A stretch of 64,000 nucleotides of DNA from the NCBI RefSeq assembly GCF_014192105.1, contig NZ_JACHXK010000001.1:868001-932000 (forward strand). Reading direction: 5' to 3'. Source of the DNA: Paenibacillus phyllosphaerae (GTDB taxonomy: Bacteria; Bacillota; Bacilli; Paenibacillales; Paenibacillaceae). Position numbers and translations under genes: made by a program. Below are positions 52,955-62,689 of the stretch, one piece after another; the first letter of the stretch is position 1, and each line of letters opens with the position of its first letter. The notes under the pieces are model-generated. The model saw only the letters and a program-made list of their open reading frames with translations. It made no database searches and was not told the origin of the DNA.

Positions 52955-53884
52955 TTTCCGCAATCGCTTCTGCAGCTGCTCGTAATGGAGCGTCTCCTCA
53001 AGGCCGACTTGGAGCGTGCAGCCCGGCGCCCAGCCGAGCTCCCGACGAGCGCGCGAATTGTCTAGCATGCTGTCCTTGATGTCGCCCGGGCGGGACGGCA
53101 TGTAGGTCGGGCTGAACGGCTTGCCCAGCAGCTCGCACATCGTCCGCAGCAGCTCGTTCACGGTGGTGGACGTGTTGTTGCTGATATTCATGATGAGGCC
53201 GCTGCCGCGCGTCATCGCGGCAATGTTGGCCTCGACGATATCTTTGACATAGATGAAGTCGCGCGTCTGCTCGCCGTCCCCGAAGATGAGACACTTCTCG
53301 TTGCTGAGGAGACGATCGGTGAAGATCGAGACGACGCCCCCCTCTCCATGCGCATCCTGGCGCCCCCCGTACACATTCGAATAGCGAAAAATCGTATATT
53401 CCAGCCCGATCAGCTCGGCATACGTCTCGATATAGTGCTCGGGCGTATGCTTCGAAATGCCGTAGAACGACATCGGATTAAGCGCATGATCCTCGTCGAT
53501 AACCGCCCGCTCCGGCTTGCCGTACACGGCCGCGGAAGAGGCGTAGATAATTTTGCCCGCCCCGCTGCGCTGGCATGCCTCCAACACGTTGATCGTGCCC
53601 ATGATATTGACCTTGGCATCGAGAAGCGGATTCTTCATGGAGTGGGCCACCGATACTTGGGCGGCATGATGGATGACCACCTCCGGCCTGAAGGCCGTGA
53701 ACACGTCGCTCAGCCGGTCATCGTTGATATCCATCCGGCGGAACAATGCGCCCTGGTTCAGATTGCTGAGGCGCCCCGTGCTCAGATTGTCGACGACGAG
53801 CACCTGATGGCCAAGGCGGATCAGCTTATCGACTATATGCGAGCCGATAAACCCGGCGCCGCCCGTTACGATTACTTTACTCAT
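52943..53884 (-). CDS. NAD-dependent sugar-nucleotide epimerase/dehydratase (GalE-like)
   Basis: A 313-residue extended short-chain dehydrogenase. The NAD motif TGGAGFIGSH is at about 7-16, the Ser/Tyr/Lys catalytic set in YASSAAVYG and SFYGISKH, and DNLSTGR and GDGEQTRDFIYVKDI are conserved. It is closest in pattern to UDP-glucose/UDP-GlcNAc 4-epimerases and would supply the galactose- or galactosamine-type donor for the exopolysaccharide cluster. It is the last gene of that minus-strand cluster. Confidence 0.9.
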   Translation of the reverse strand: MSKVIVTGGAGFIGSHIVDKLIRLGHQVLVVDNLSTGRLSNLNQGALFRRMDINDDRLSDVFTAFRPEVVIHHAAQVSVAHSMKNPLLDAKVNIMGTINVLEACQRSGAGKIIYASSAAVYGKPERAVIDEDHALNPMSFYGISKHTPEHYIETYAELIGLEYTIFRYSNVYGGRQDAHGEGGVVSIFTDRLLSNEKCLIFGDGEQTRDFIYVKDIVEANIAAMTRGSGLIMNISNNTSTTVNELLRTMCELLGKPFSPTYMPSRPGDIKDSMLDNSRARRELGWAPGCTLQVGLEETLHYEQLQKRLRKGAS

Positions 53885-53955
53885 GCGTCATCAGCTCCCT
53901 CGTGGTGGTGGTCCTGCGCGTAGCGGGTTACTGCCCTGACTTGTCCTCTTCCGAA

Positions 53956-55632
53956 TTATGTACCGGCCGGCGACTGCGCGCCGCTGTGGCTGCGCTCGAA
54001 CCAGCGGATGAGCGCCTGGACGACATCGCTGTCGAGCTGGGTGCCCGCGAGCGACTCCATCGACTTGATCGCTTGGTCGAACGGGAGCGGGTCGCGATAA
54101 CGGCGTCCATTGACCTTGGCGAGGAAAGTCTGGACGACGCTGATAATCCGTGCCCCGATCGGGATCGCTTGCCCCTCGAGGCCCAGCGGGTAGCCTTGGC
54201 CGTCGATGCGCTCATGGTGATAGCGGATCGCATCGGCGATCTCCCGGCTGCCGAGCGTCGTCTCGGCAATGGCGGCGCCGACCTCGACGTGGAGCTTCAT
54301 TTTTTCATACTCGATCTCGGTGAATCGCCCTTCCTTCAAGTACAGCTCTTCCGACAGTCCCAGCACCCCGATGTTGCTCAAGTACGCGGCCGTCCCGATA
54401 TCCCGGATCTGCTTCGGCGGAAGGCCGAGCTCCTTGGCGAGTATGATCGCGTAGCGGCTCATCAGCTGCGAGTAACCGATCGTCTGCGGGTTCAGATCGT
54501 CGATGGTGCTGGCGAGCAGCTTCAGGAATTCGGAATACGAGTAGGCAAAAGGCTTCATCCGTTCCTGCACGGCCAACAATCTGGCGAGCTCGCGGGCCAT
54601 CATCGTCAGCGTCGTCGTCACCTGCTCGCGGGTCATGTCCGAGGCGGCATGCAGCGGCAGACCGCAGATGAACCACGCCTTCTTGCCGGGCAGCGGCAGC
54701 GTGCCCGAAGCAAGCAGACCATCGCCGATCCCGCCGAGGAGGGACACGACCTGGTCGAATTCCTCATCGTCCTTATCCCACAGCACCAGCTCATGCGGGC
54801 TCATCAGCTGAATCAGCATGGAGAGCTGGCTGGGATCCGCCAGACGATCGGCAATCTGCTGGGACCAACCGAAGAAGACCGGCATCGACACGGTGCCATG
54901 GTCGGAGACGAACAAGCATCCGCCGGAGACGCCAAGGGCGGCCTGCGACATCATGAACGCTTTGCTCACCACTGCCTCTTGGTCCATGACCATGCTGCTG
55001 ATCGCCTGAAGCGCCGCGCGCGACGTCTCTACGACATCCGCTTTCAGCTGCAGCCGTTCGGACTCGGCCAAGACGTCGACCAATTGAGGCAGCAGCGAAC
55101 TGATCGCGGCAAGCCGCTCCCGCTGTCCTCGTGACAGCCTCGGGATCGGACCGATTCGCACCAACCCCCGCTTGCCGACCGGCATATTGTAGAGCGGGAC
55201 GTCCCCGGCATGAATGACGCCGAGCGTCTGCGAGGATTGATCGGCTTTGATATGGAGCGGCGGGAGATAGACCTCCTTCTGATACGGCAAAAGCCCGCTG
55301 TACGAAGGGCCGATCTGCACCGGATCCTGCCCGCGGTGACGGACCGCCTTCAGCATGAAGTCGCCTTCTTCCGAGTCTCGGATATAGAAGGCGTAGCCAT
55401 GCGCGTCGACGATCGGGCTGATGGTCTCGAGCAGCAGATTTAAGTTATTTTCCAAACCGGCGTCCGGCTGAATTAACTTCACCATTCGCTCCAAATACGC
55501 GGCTTGCCTTAGTTGTGCCCGATAACGCTGCAGCATGCCGAGCACGATGAGCAGAAGGATCAGCAACACGCCTACGGCGAGAAGGACCGCATAGGCGGGC
55601 AGATCGTCGATTGCTGATGTTATCGTCTCCAA
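53956..55632 (-). CDS. Membrane GAF-like protein with degenerate HD-GYP domain
   Basis: A 558-residue protein: one TM helix (about 14-33), GAF-like sensor region(s) (about 50-330), then an HD-GYP-type domain (about 375-550). The latter keeps H448, H482-H483-E and D-G-Q-GYP (490-492) but has Y387 where the first His should be and S419-N420 in place of the metal-binding His-Asp. Phosphodiesterase activity is therefore unlikely; c-di-GMP or partner binding is possible. The start is TTG at 55632 with GAGGAGG 8 nt upstream. It is embedded in the exopolysaccharide cluster. Confidence 0.85.
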   Translation of the reverse strand: METITSAIDDLPAYAVLLAVGVLLILLLIVLGMLQRYRAQLRQAAYLERMVKLIQPDAGLENNLNLLLETISPIVDAHGYAFYIRDSEEGDFMLKAVRHRGQDPVQIGPSYSGLLPYQKEVYLPPLHIKADQSSQTLGVIHAGDVPLYNMPVGKRGLVRIGPIPRLSRGQRERLAAISSLLPQLVDVLAESERLQLKADVVETSRAALQAISSMVMDQEAVVSKAFMMSQAALGVSGGCLFVSDHGTVSMPVFFGWSQQIADRLADPSQLSMLIQLMSPHELVLWDKDDEEFDQVVSLLGGIGDGLLASGTLPLPGKKAWFICGLPLHAASDMTREQVTTTLTMMARELARLLAVQERMKPFAYSYSEFLKLLASTIDDLNPQTIGYSQLMSRYAIILAKELGLPPKQIRDIGTAAYLSNIGVLGLSEELYLKEGRFTEIEYEKMKLHVEVGAAIAETTLGSREIADAIRYHHERIDGQGYPLGLEGQAIPIGARIISVVQTFLAKVNGRRYRDPLPFDQAIKSMESLAGTQLDSDVVQALIRWFERSHSGAQSPAGT

Positions 55633-55693
55633 TACGGCGGCCTCCTCTCTCGAATTCGGGCGTCCACGTTGTCCCTTCCCTTTACTCGCCTGC

Positions 55694-56134
55694 TTATTGC
55701 AGCCATTCCTGCGAAGGCGCTGGCGTCGGCGGATTGACGCTCTTCTGCGGCGGTTTGCCGACTGCCGAAGCTCCCGCTCCGCGCACCTCGCGGGCCAACA
55801 GATCATTGTCGAGATCGTGGAGCGCGACATGCTGGCTCAGCTGGCGAATCTTCTCGTTCACGGTCGAAATCTGCATCGACTGATAGAGCACGATCAGCAG
55901 CAGCACGAGCGTCGAGAACAAGAACATAAGCGTCGGCGGATACTGGACCCCGACGACATTCGCCAGTCGATCGAGCCCCCCAGGAAAGGCGGCTAGCAAG
56001 AGGACGGCGACAACGCTGAGCAGCCAGGCGACGGAGTTGCGCGCGTTGATTTTGTGCTTCAGGAGCAGTCGGATAATGATGTAGGAGAATACAATGCCGC
56101 ATAACAGAATAAACCATCGCAAGACGTCCTGCAT
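55694..56134 (-). CDS. DUF2304 membrane protein
   Basis: A 146-residue protein with three hydrophobic segments (about 6-23, 35-52, 65-85), then a cytoplasmic coiled segment (MQISTVNEKIRQLSQHVALHD, about 88-108) and a Pro-rich tail. Small DUF2304 proteins are nearly always next to a DPM1-like glycosyltransferase, as here (8 bp after the GT2 stop), and may anchor or assist it. Confidence 0.85.
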   Translation of the reverse strand: MQDVLRWFILLCGIVFSYIIIRLLLKHKINARNSVAWLLSVVAVLLLAAFPGGLDRLANVVGVQYPPTLMFLFSTLVLLLIVLYQSMQISTVNEKIRQLSQHVALHDLDNDLLAREVRGAGASAVGKPPQKSVNPPTPAPSQEWLQ

Positions 56135-56141
56135 CTCCGCT

Positions 56142-56867
56142 TCAAGCCACCTTCCTGCTAAGCTTGTGCCGGATGAGCACGATAACGATGCTCATCAGAA
56201 TCTGCATCATGTAGAAGATCGGCTTCAGTCCCGCATGCATGGACACGCCGGCCTCCCGCTGCTTCATGTGCGCCGGCACCTCGTGGATCGTGAATTTCAT
56301 CAGGATCTGCTGGATCAGAATATCCGCATCCGGGAAGTCCGCCGGGAACCGGTCCCGCACGGAATAATAGTTGAACACGCGCTGCGAGACGCCGCGCAGC
56401 CCGGAAGTCGGATCCGTGATCTTCTTCCCGGTCAGCCGACGGATGAGCATCCGGAAGAACCCGATGCCGACGCCTTTGACCACGCCGGTCTCGAACCCTT
56501 CGCGGCTGATGAAACGCGAGCCCATGACGATGTCCGCGCCGCTATGTTCGAGCTCGTGCATGATCGCGGGCAAGTCCTCCACGCTGTGCTGGCCGTCGGA
56601 GTCGAACTGAATGATGTAGGGGTAGCCTTTTTTCATCGCATACTTGTACCCGGTCTGCAGCGCGGCGCCGTATCCGAGATTGCACGGATGCGAGATGACG
56701 GTCACCTCCCGGTAACGGGATGCCTCCTGGCAAGTCCGGTCGCGCGAGCCGTCGTTAATGACCAATATATCGAGCGGCAGCTTGGCGGCGATGAGACCCT
56801 CCAGCACACGGCCAATATTCTGTTCTTCATTGAATGCGGGAATGACGACCAAATATCGATTCAACAT
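56142..56867 (-). CDS. DPM1-like polyprenyl-phosphate glycosyltransferase (GT2)
   Basis: A 241-residue GT-A enzyme with VVIPAFNEEQNIG at the N-terminus, INDGSRDRT (nucleotide binding), FDSDGQHSVED (DxD) and SGLRGVSQRVF. It lacks C-terminal membrane helices of the full GtrB type but ends in a hydrophobic stretch. It probably moves a sugar from UDP- or GDP-donor to undecaprenyl phosphate for use outside the membrane. The ATG at 56867 follows AGGAGGG and overlaps the MurJ-like stop by 7 bp. Confidence 0.9.
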   Translation of the reverse strand: MLNRYLVVIPAFNEEQNIGRVLEGLIAAKLPLDILVINDGSRDRTCQEASRYREVTVISHPCNLGYGAALQTGYKYAMKKGYPYIIQFDSDGQHSVEDLPAIMHELEHSGADIVMGSRFISREGFETGVVKGVGIGFFRMLIRRLTGKKITDPTSGLRGVSQRVFNYYSVRDRFPADFPDADILIQQILMKFTIHEVPAHMKQREAGVSMHAGLKPIFYMMQILMSIVIVLIRHKLSRKVA

Positions 56868-58465
56868 GCCGGTTCCCTCCTGGTAGAATCGGATTCGCGG
56901 GAGATGAGCCAGATCATCAAGACGGCATTTAACGTCCAGCCGGCGCATGCTCCATACCCGAGCGCGCTCGCCCCGAGCTGATCGAGCAGCAAGTAGTCGA
57001 ATAACAGATTGCCTCCCGCCGCAAGCGCATAGATTGCGGCAGGCTTATAGACACGGCCTACGGCCAAATAATAACGAACCCCGATAGCCGAGATCGCCAG
57101 GCCGGGTACGCTGAGCGCATAACCGGCTAGCAGTTCAGCCGTCTGCTCGACCGCAGCCGCATCGAATGCGCCTCTGCCCAGCAGCAGCGCGATGATGGGC
57201 CTGCGGCACAAGAATAAGACGAGAGCGACTGGCAATAGCAGCATTAGTGTGCCCTTTATCGCGCGCAATATCTGCTGCCGCCGCTCTTCTCTCGTATGCG
57301 ATACGCGAGATAAGGAAGGCAGCAGCACCGCGGTGACGGCAGCCACGAACACCCAGTTCGGGAATTGAGCGATCCGGTACGCATAGGTTAACGCAGTGAT
57401 CGTCCCCGTATGCAGCTGAGAGGCCATGACCCGCTCCAAGGCATAGACGACCTGCGTGCACAGCGTCAGCAGGAAAAAAGGCACGAACAGCCGGTAAATG
57501 CCCCTCATGCTCTCGTCCCGCGCCGATTCGGCAGCCTTGCGTCCCGGGGTAGCCGCTCGAGCCTCCCACTCGGCACGGCCGCTGTGCGCAGCCCGCTCTG
57601 GCCGCCCCTCGTCCGTCGACTCTTGCCATACCGCCGGTGACATCGCCCCTTGAACGGGCAGCCCGCCTGCTTCCAACGATAACACCGCCGCCGCTAGCTT
57701 CGACGAATTCGTTCGCATGTTGCCGCTTCTGCTCGGTGCAAGCTTCCTGCGGATCGCAATCGCGGTCAAGGCAGCCATGGCAGCAGTGCCCGCGGCAATC
57801 GAGCCGGCGAATACATAAGCGCCCGAAGCCGGAGCCAGTCCGAAGGCGAGACTCGCAATGACCGCAACCAGCATGAAGGCGTTCAGCAGCAGCGGGCCGA
57901 TCGCCGCGGCATAGAAAGCGCCCGAGGCTTGCAGCGCGCCCGCGAATGTCGCATAGAGGGGGAACAACGGCAAGGTGATCAGGAGCAGCGCATAGAGCGG
58001 CTTAAAGACCGGCAGCGCCGGATCTGCAGGCGAATAGCCGAATAGGGGCGCAATTACGGGACGCAGAAGGAGCAGCACACACCCGATCGCCGCCATTGCC
58101 AATGCGGTATGCAGGGCAAGGCGCTTCACCATGGTGCGGAACCCCTCCACATTGCCGCCGGTCCATAGCCGCGTGAAAGAAGGCACTGTCGCGACCGCAA
58201 TGACCGCCGCGATTAAGTTATATCCGAGCGTTTCCGGCAGCAGATACGCGGTGTTGACGACATCGGCAGCGGACGAAGTGCCGAAATACGCCGCGAACGA
58301 CAAATCCTTCAAGAATGAGACGCCTGCGATCAGGAGATTAATGAGCGTTACGCCGCCAATTACGAACAGGCCGGACGAAGGACGCCGGACACGATCGCCT
58401 TTTGCGCTAAGCCTCGATGATCCAGCCGCACCCGCAGACCCGCGCCTGCTCTTGCTCCCGTTCAC
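56861..58465 (-). CDS. MurJ-like lipid-linked glycan flippase (MOP superfamily)
   Basis: A 534-residue polytopic protein with about 14 helices. The family signature near the N-terminus is LLIAGVSFLKDLSFAAYFGTSSAADVVNTAYLLPE (seen as separate blocks KDLSFAAYFG and ADVVNTAYLLPE). An unusually long hydrophilic insert (about 245-325, rich in Ala, Glu, Arg) sits between TM6 and TM7. It may flip lipid-linked intermediates of the exopolysaccharide. The start is GTG at 58465, overlapping the deacetylase stop (GTGA). Confidence 0.87.
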   Translation of the reverse strand: MNGSKSRRGSAGAAGSSRLSAKGDRVRRPSSGLFVIGGVTLINLLIAGVSFLKDLSFAAYFGTSSAADVVNTAYLLPETLGYNLIAAVIAVATVPSFTRLWTGGNVEGFRTMVKRLALHTALAMAAIGCVLLLLRPVIAPLFGYSPADPALPVFKPLYALLLITLPLFPLYATFAGALQASGAFYAAAIGPLLLNAFMLVAVIASLAFGLAPASGAYVFAGSIAAGTAAMAALTAIAIRRKLAPSRSGNMRTNSSKLAAAVLSLEAGGLPVQGAMSPAVWQESTDEGRPERAAHSGRAEWEARAATPGRKAAESARDESMRGIYRLFVPFFLLTLCTQVVYALERVMASQLHTGTITALTYAYRIAQFPNWVFVAAVTAVLLPSLSRVSHTREERRQQILRAIKGTLMLLLPVALVLFLCRRPIIALLLGRGAFDAAAVEQTAELLAGYALSVPGLAISAIGVRYYLAVGRVYKPAAIYALAAGGNLLFDYLLLDQLGASALGYGACAGWTLNAVLMIWLISRESDSTRREPAC

Positions 58466-59337
58466 GACATCCCCTTGGCGGGAGAAGCCGTATGCAGCAG
58501 CTCCGGCTTATAATGCTGCCCTTGCAGAATCTCCCCGAGCGGCCGGAACGAGAAATCTTCGAGCAAGCGTCGCAGCTTCTTCTTCGTATCCCCGAGGCCG
58601 TAGTATTGCACGAAACGGATTAGCGGATTGGCCGGCAGGCGCGGCTGGCTGGCATCGATCTCCCACGGATGGACGTAGATCATGCCCGGCCTTGCCTTGT
58701 TCACCCGCTTCAGCGCCCACTTCACGAACGAATAAGGCGTCGCGCGCAAGTAAAATCCGCCCGAGAACGGCACCGTCACGCCCCCTACCTTAGTTACCGA
58801 GGGAGGGAACTCGACCAGATCTGCGGGCAAGCCATCCACGACAGGGCGGAAAGGCGCGACCGGCGCCCCCGCAACCCCGGACAGCGGCGTATGGAAAGGC
58901 TGGATGCTCGAATCGCAGCTGAAGCCTTCCTCGGCCAGAATGCGCAAGGCTTCGTAGCGGCCCGGCCCGATCGACCATGACGGGGCGCGATAGAGCCGAA
59001 CGCTCATGCCGGTGATCGTTTCGAGTATGCTTTTGGACGCGCGAATGTCGGCACGGAACTCCTCCAGCGACTGTTCGTTCACCAGCTGATGCCACGTACC
59101 GTGGGAGCCGATCTCATGGCCGCGCCGGGCAATCTCTCGCACTAACTCCGGATGCCGCTCGGCGACGCATCCCAGGACGAAGAACGTGCCCCGCACCCGA
59201 TATTCCGCGAATAGATCGAGCAGTCCCATCGTGCTCCCGACGATCCGGTCTTCGTAGCGGCTCCACTGTGCAGGCGGAATTGCGAGTCCATTGGTCATAT
59301 AGTAGTCCTCCACGTCCACCGTCAGCGCGTTATCCAT
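58462..59337 (-). CDS. Polysaccharide deacetylase (NodB homology, DUF3473-type)
   Basis: A 291-residue carbohydrate esterase 4. The catalytic acid/metal motif is TVDVEDYY (about 6-13), the metal-binding motif HEIGSHGTWH, and the later RAPSWSIG and YVHPWEID. The tail after HPWE matches the DUF3473 extension of exopolysaccharide (PEP-CTERM/XrtA-type) deacetylases. No signal peptide, so it probably acts on the nascent or lipid-linked glycan in the cytoplasm. AAGGAGGAACG precedes the ATG at 59337. Codons upstream are not conserved. Confidence 0.9.
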   Translation of the reverse strand: MDNALTVDVEDYYMTNGLAIPPAQWSRYEDRIVGSTMGLLDLFAEYRVRGTFFVLGCVAERHPELVREIARRGHEIGSHGTWHQLVNEQSLEEFRADIRASKSILETITGMSVRLYRAPSWSIGPGRYEALRILAEEGFSCDSSIQPFHTPLSGVAGAPVAPFRPVVDGLPADLVEFPPSVTKVGGVTVPFSGGFYLRATPYSFVKWALKRVNKARPGMIYVHPWEIDASQPRLPANPLIRFVQYYGLGDTKKKLRRLLEDFSFRPLGEILQGQHYKPELLHTASPAKGMS

Positions 59338-59453
59338 CCTGCGTTCCTCCTTCTGCGGGAAGTTCTCGTTCGTTCGTATCGTTACATATGCGGCTGCGAC
59401 CTCTCGGCTGCAACACATCTCGCAAACCGTCCTTGAAGCCCCCGCCTGAGCGG

Positions 59454-60635
59454 TCATCGCTTCAGCAGCGACCGCCACATGCCGGCATCCAGCGCATAAC
59501 GGGCGCAGCTCATCATGAACCCCGCCGCTGCCATCGGATCGCGCCACGACAGAATATCGTCCTCGACCGGAAGTCCCCGCGAGCCGAAGAGCGGCGGCTG
59601 TAGCCCCCGAACCTTGCGGACGGACAGCGCATGGAGAAGATCGCCCGGCAGCAGATTGCGCGTCATCTGGCCGATTCGATAACGGCGAACCGGCTCTACC
59701 CGTTCACCAAGCGCGAGCCGCACGTGCAGCAGCGGAAAATCGACGCCGGACTGGATCGCCAGATGGAGCGAGTTCCAGTAACGGGGGTTAATCTCCATCA
59801 GCTTAAGTTCCCCGTCCCGCGGATCGCGCATCCACTCGACCTCGGCGATGCCGCGCCAACCCAGCTTGCGCAGCAATGTCTCCGCTTGCTCGACCAGCTC
59901 AGGTGCCTCGATACTCTCCTGCACGGTGCTCGGCCCAATCTTCACCGGGTAATGCCGCACCTCCCGCTGCACGAAGCTGGCGGCCGTCCTGCCTTCGCTA
60001 TCTATGAGCAGCGCCGCATCCAGCCGCTCTCCGGGCGGGATATACTGCTGGATCATCGGCGGCTCGCCGAAATCGGCAGTCACTTGGGCATAAGCGGCAC
60101 GCAGCGCCGCCTCATTCTCCACGATGCGGATTCCCCGGGATCCCGAGCTATGCAGCGGTTTAACGACGAGCGGGAAGCCGTTATCCTTGGCAAAAGTAAG
60201 CAACTCCGCTTCCGCCGACGGACGAACCGTCTTCGGACACGCCATGCCGAGCGACTCGGCGGCCCGCGCCGTCTCGTATTTATCCGCCGCCAGCCGAAAT
60301 GAAGCGAGCGACGGCTGCAGCATCCAGCTAAACGGCGCGAGCTCCCTCTCCTGCTCCAGCACGATGCGCACGCTCGCTTCATCCATCGGCATCAGCACGA
60401 GGCCTGGCTGTTTCTTCGCTCTGCCGATCAGCCATTCCGCGTAATCGTCAGGCGAGTCGACGGGTGAAGGGCTGATCCACCGTTCCCCGCAATAACGCGA
60501 GAATCCCGCCGGAGTGAACCGCGTCGACTCCGCGACTGTCACTGGATAACCGCTGCGGCCTAGCGAACGGACGGCGGCAAGCGATTTGCGCAGCAGCGCG
60601 TCCGTGACGAGTACGCCAGGCATATGAGGCTTCAT
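59454..60635 (-). CDS. ATP-grasp carboxylate ligase
   Basis: A 393-residue ATP-grasp enzyme. The ATP-binding segment is PLVVKPLHSSGSRGI (about 154-168), with a hinge EPPMIQQYIP, and the Mg-binding AEVEWMRD and LMEINPRYW. The fold joins a carboxylate to an amine or similar nucleophile. In glycan clusters such enzymes attach amino acids to sugars, but the substrates here are unknown. Its ATG overlaps the stop of the membrane-protein gene (ATGA). Confidence 0.87.
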   Translation of the reverse strand: MKPHMPGVLVTDALLRKSLAAVRSLGRSGYPVTVAESTRFTPAGFSRYCGERWISPSPVDSPDDYAEWLIGRAKKQPGLVLMPMDEASVRIVLEQERELAPFSWMLQPSLASFRLAADKYETARAAESLGMACPKTVRPSAEAELLTFAKDNGFPLVVKPLHSSGSRGIRIVENEAALRAAYAQVTADFGEPPMIQQYIPPGERLDAALLIDSEGRTAASFVQREVRHYPVKIGPSTVQESIEAPELVEQAETLLRKLGWRGIAEVEWMRDPRDGELKLMEINPRYWNSLHLAIQSGVDFPLLHVRLALGERVEPVRRYRIGQMTRNLLPGDLLHALSVRKVRGLQPPLFGSRGLPVEDDILSWRDPMAAAGFMMSCARYALDAGMWRSLLKR

Positions 60636-62638
60636 GACGGCGTCCCCCAGATGCGGCGATTCTCCTCATCCTCGGGCTGCGGCTGCTCGATATGCCAGAT
60701 CCGCAGGTGCTCGTCCTCGTAGAACAGCTCGGGCAAGCCATGGGCCGTCTTGTAGGCGGCCAGCCATTTGGCGAGCAGGACGATGTCCTCTTCGTGCTTG
60801 ATGTATCGGTTCTGCTCCAGGCTCTCGTAGATGCTGGACGCCTTGGAGACGCGAAACACTTCTTTCTCATCGAAAATATAAATATGGGGCGTCGCGTCCG
60901 CATCGTACTCGCTCTGTCCGTAACGGGTCAGCGGCGTCTTCGCCGGATCGTATTCGGTCACCAGATTGCGGACGTATTGATGCCAGCCCATCCCGTAGAC
61001 GAGCGAATAGCCTTCCTCCTGCGAGAAAATCGTCCATGTCTTGGCCGGATGCAGCGACGCGATGCGCAAATATTGCCGGAACACGCTCTCCCAGTCCATC
61101 TTGTAAGCCACGATCGGCGACAGCTGCGCATACAGAGCGAGCGCGGCGAAGGCCGCAATCGCAACCGGGAACTCGACGAAAGAACGCCAGCGTATGCGGG
61201 ACAGCAGCCGCCACAGCGACCACCAGGCGAAACCGGTCGTAAAGCACAGGCCGAGCGACCAGAGCGACTGCGTGCGGGCCGCGAGCACGGTACTCTTCGT
61301 GATGTACGGGACGATGTAGTAGAGCAAGAACGACGCCGTGCCGAAGCCGATCGCGAACCACTCCATAAGGCGATACTCCCGGCGGCGCCAGTTGATCAGT
61401 CCGCTGATGATCGTAACCGCGATGCCGGCCAGGGCGATATGGTCCATCAGATGCAGTTCCGGCAGCGCGGCCTCCGTCCGGCTGATCAGAAAATCCGCTG
61501 CGCTCTCGTTCAGCCCCACACCGGACCAGAGCGCAAGCTGAACCGGCGCATAAGAGACGATCACCGTGCCGATGCCGACCACGGCTAGCAGCCCGATCCG
61601 CCGCCAGGAACGGACCTCGGGCGTCAATGCAGCGGAGATGAGCGCAACGCCAAGCCCCATGCCCGCATAGGCAAAAGCCAGCGAATGGATAAGCCCCGCC
61701 GTCGTCAGCGCTCCCGCGGCCGCCCACAGCTCCAGTCTGCTGCCCCGCTGCAGATAGCGAAGCATGAACAGGAGCGACGGGTACAGGTAGATGTACGCGT
61801 ATTCCTGCGAGTTGCTCGCCGCCTGGCGCTCCCAATCCCCGCCGAACACCGCTTCGCCTCCGAAGCCGTACACGGCCGCGCCCGCGATTCCCGCTATTTG
61901 GCTGCCGGTCATCCGGGAGAGGATCAAGTACAGTCCGACGAGGGTAAGCGTGCTGGACAGCGGGCCGTTGTATTTGAGAATATACAGCGGGTCGATCGCG
62001 GCGAATTTGCTCAAGAGCGACAACGTGATGTAATACCCTTGCGGATAGATGCCGTCGTGGAACAGGATGCGGGCATTGATGTACTTCATCCAAGCCAGCG
62101 TTACCGCCCCGTCCGACATGGCCGGCGCGGCGGAATGGAAGGCATCGTAGAACCGCATGTAGGCGCTGATGAGAATAACCGCGGCCAGCAGCAAAGCCGC
62201 CGCCCACGCTCCCCGCGCCTGCTTGATGGACGACCTCCATTGCTTCGGCCGCCACTTGCGGGTAAGCCGCGGCCAATACGGCCCTTGCATCCACGCCGGC
62301 TTCTCCAGCAGGGCGTAGAACCGCAAATTCAGCGCATGGGCCGCTTCTGCCCTTGCCCTTTGCGATCCCCGCTTCCAGAGCTGCCACGTCGCGATGAGCA
62401 GCAGGACGGCTGTGAAAGCCATGAATTCGTACAGCTGCAGCAGCGTCAGCAGGTAAACGAGCACGATATAGATCGTCGCCGCCTTGCACAGACGCGCCGT
62501 CACGTTGACGAACCGGTCTTCTCTGCCGCCCTCCGCGCCCTTCAGGAAGAATCGGGGCAGCACGAGATACAGCACCGCGAACGCGAACAGATAGTGTGCC
62601 ATTGCATACAGCTGATTCGATAGCGATGCGTAGTTCAT
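60632..62638 (-). CDS. Large polytopic membrane protein (GT-C-like)
   Basis: A 668-residue protein with about 13-14 membrane helices and a soluble C-terminal domain (about 545-668). An extracellular-loop pattern with acidic residues after TM (AYMRFYDAFHSAAPAMSDGA, about 160-179) and WERQAASNSQEYAYIYLYPS resembles GT-C glycosyltransferases that use polyprenyl-phosphate sugars. I cannot name the family. It would fit with the DPM1-like enzyme of the same cluster, which makes such donors. AAGGAGGGG precedes the ATG at 62638. Confidence 0.8.
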   Translation of the reverse strand: MNYASLSNQLYAMAHYLFAFAVLYLVLPRFFLKGAEGGREDRFVNVTARLCKAATIYIVLVYLLTLLQLYEFMAFTAVLLLIATWQLWKRGSQRARAEAAHALNLRFYALLEKPAWMQGPYWPRLTRKWRPKQWRSSIKQARGAWAAALLLAAVILISAYMRFYDAFHSAAPAMSDGAVTLAWMKYINARILFHDGIYPQGYYITLSLLSKFAAIDPLYILKYNGPLSSTLTLVGLYLILSRMTGSQIAGIAGAAVYGFGGEAVFGGDWERQAASNSQEYAYIYLYPSLLFMLRYLQRGSRLELWAAAGALTTAGLIHSLAFAYAGMGLGVALISAALTPEVRSWRRIGLLAVVGIGTVIVSYAPVQLALWSGVGLNESAADFLISRTEAALPELHLMDHIALAGIAVTIISGLINWRRREYRLMEWFAIGFGTASFLLYYIVPYITKSTVLAARTQSLWSLGLCFTTGFAWWSLWRLLSRIRWRSFVEFPVAIAAFAALALYAQLSPIVAYKMDWESVFRQYLRIASLHPAKTWTIFSQEEGYSLVYGMGWHQYVRNLVTEYDPAKTPLTRYGQSEYDADATPHIYIFDEKEVFRVSKASSIYESLEQNRYIKHEEDIVLLAKWLAAYKTAHGLPELFYEDEHLRIWHIEQPQPEDEENRRIWGTPS

Positions 62639-62689
62639 GCCGCCCCTCCTTGTAAGAACGCCATCCGTCCGCACGGTGCCCATCGTGCG

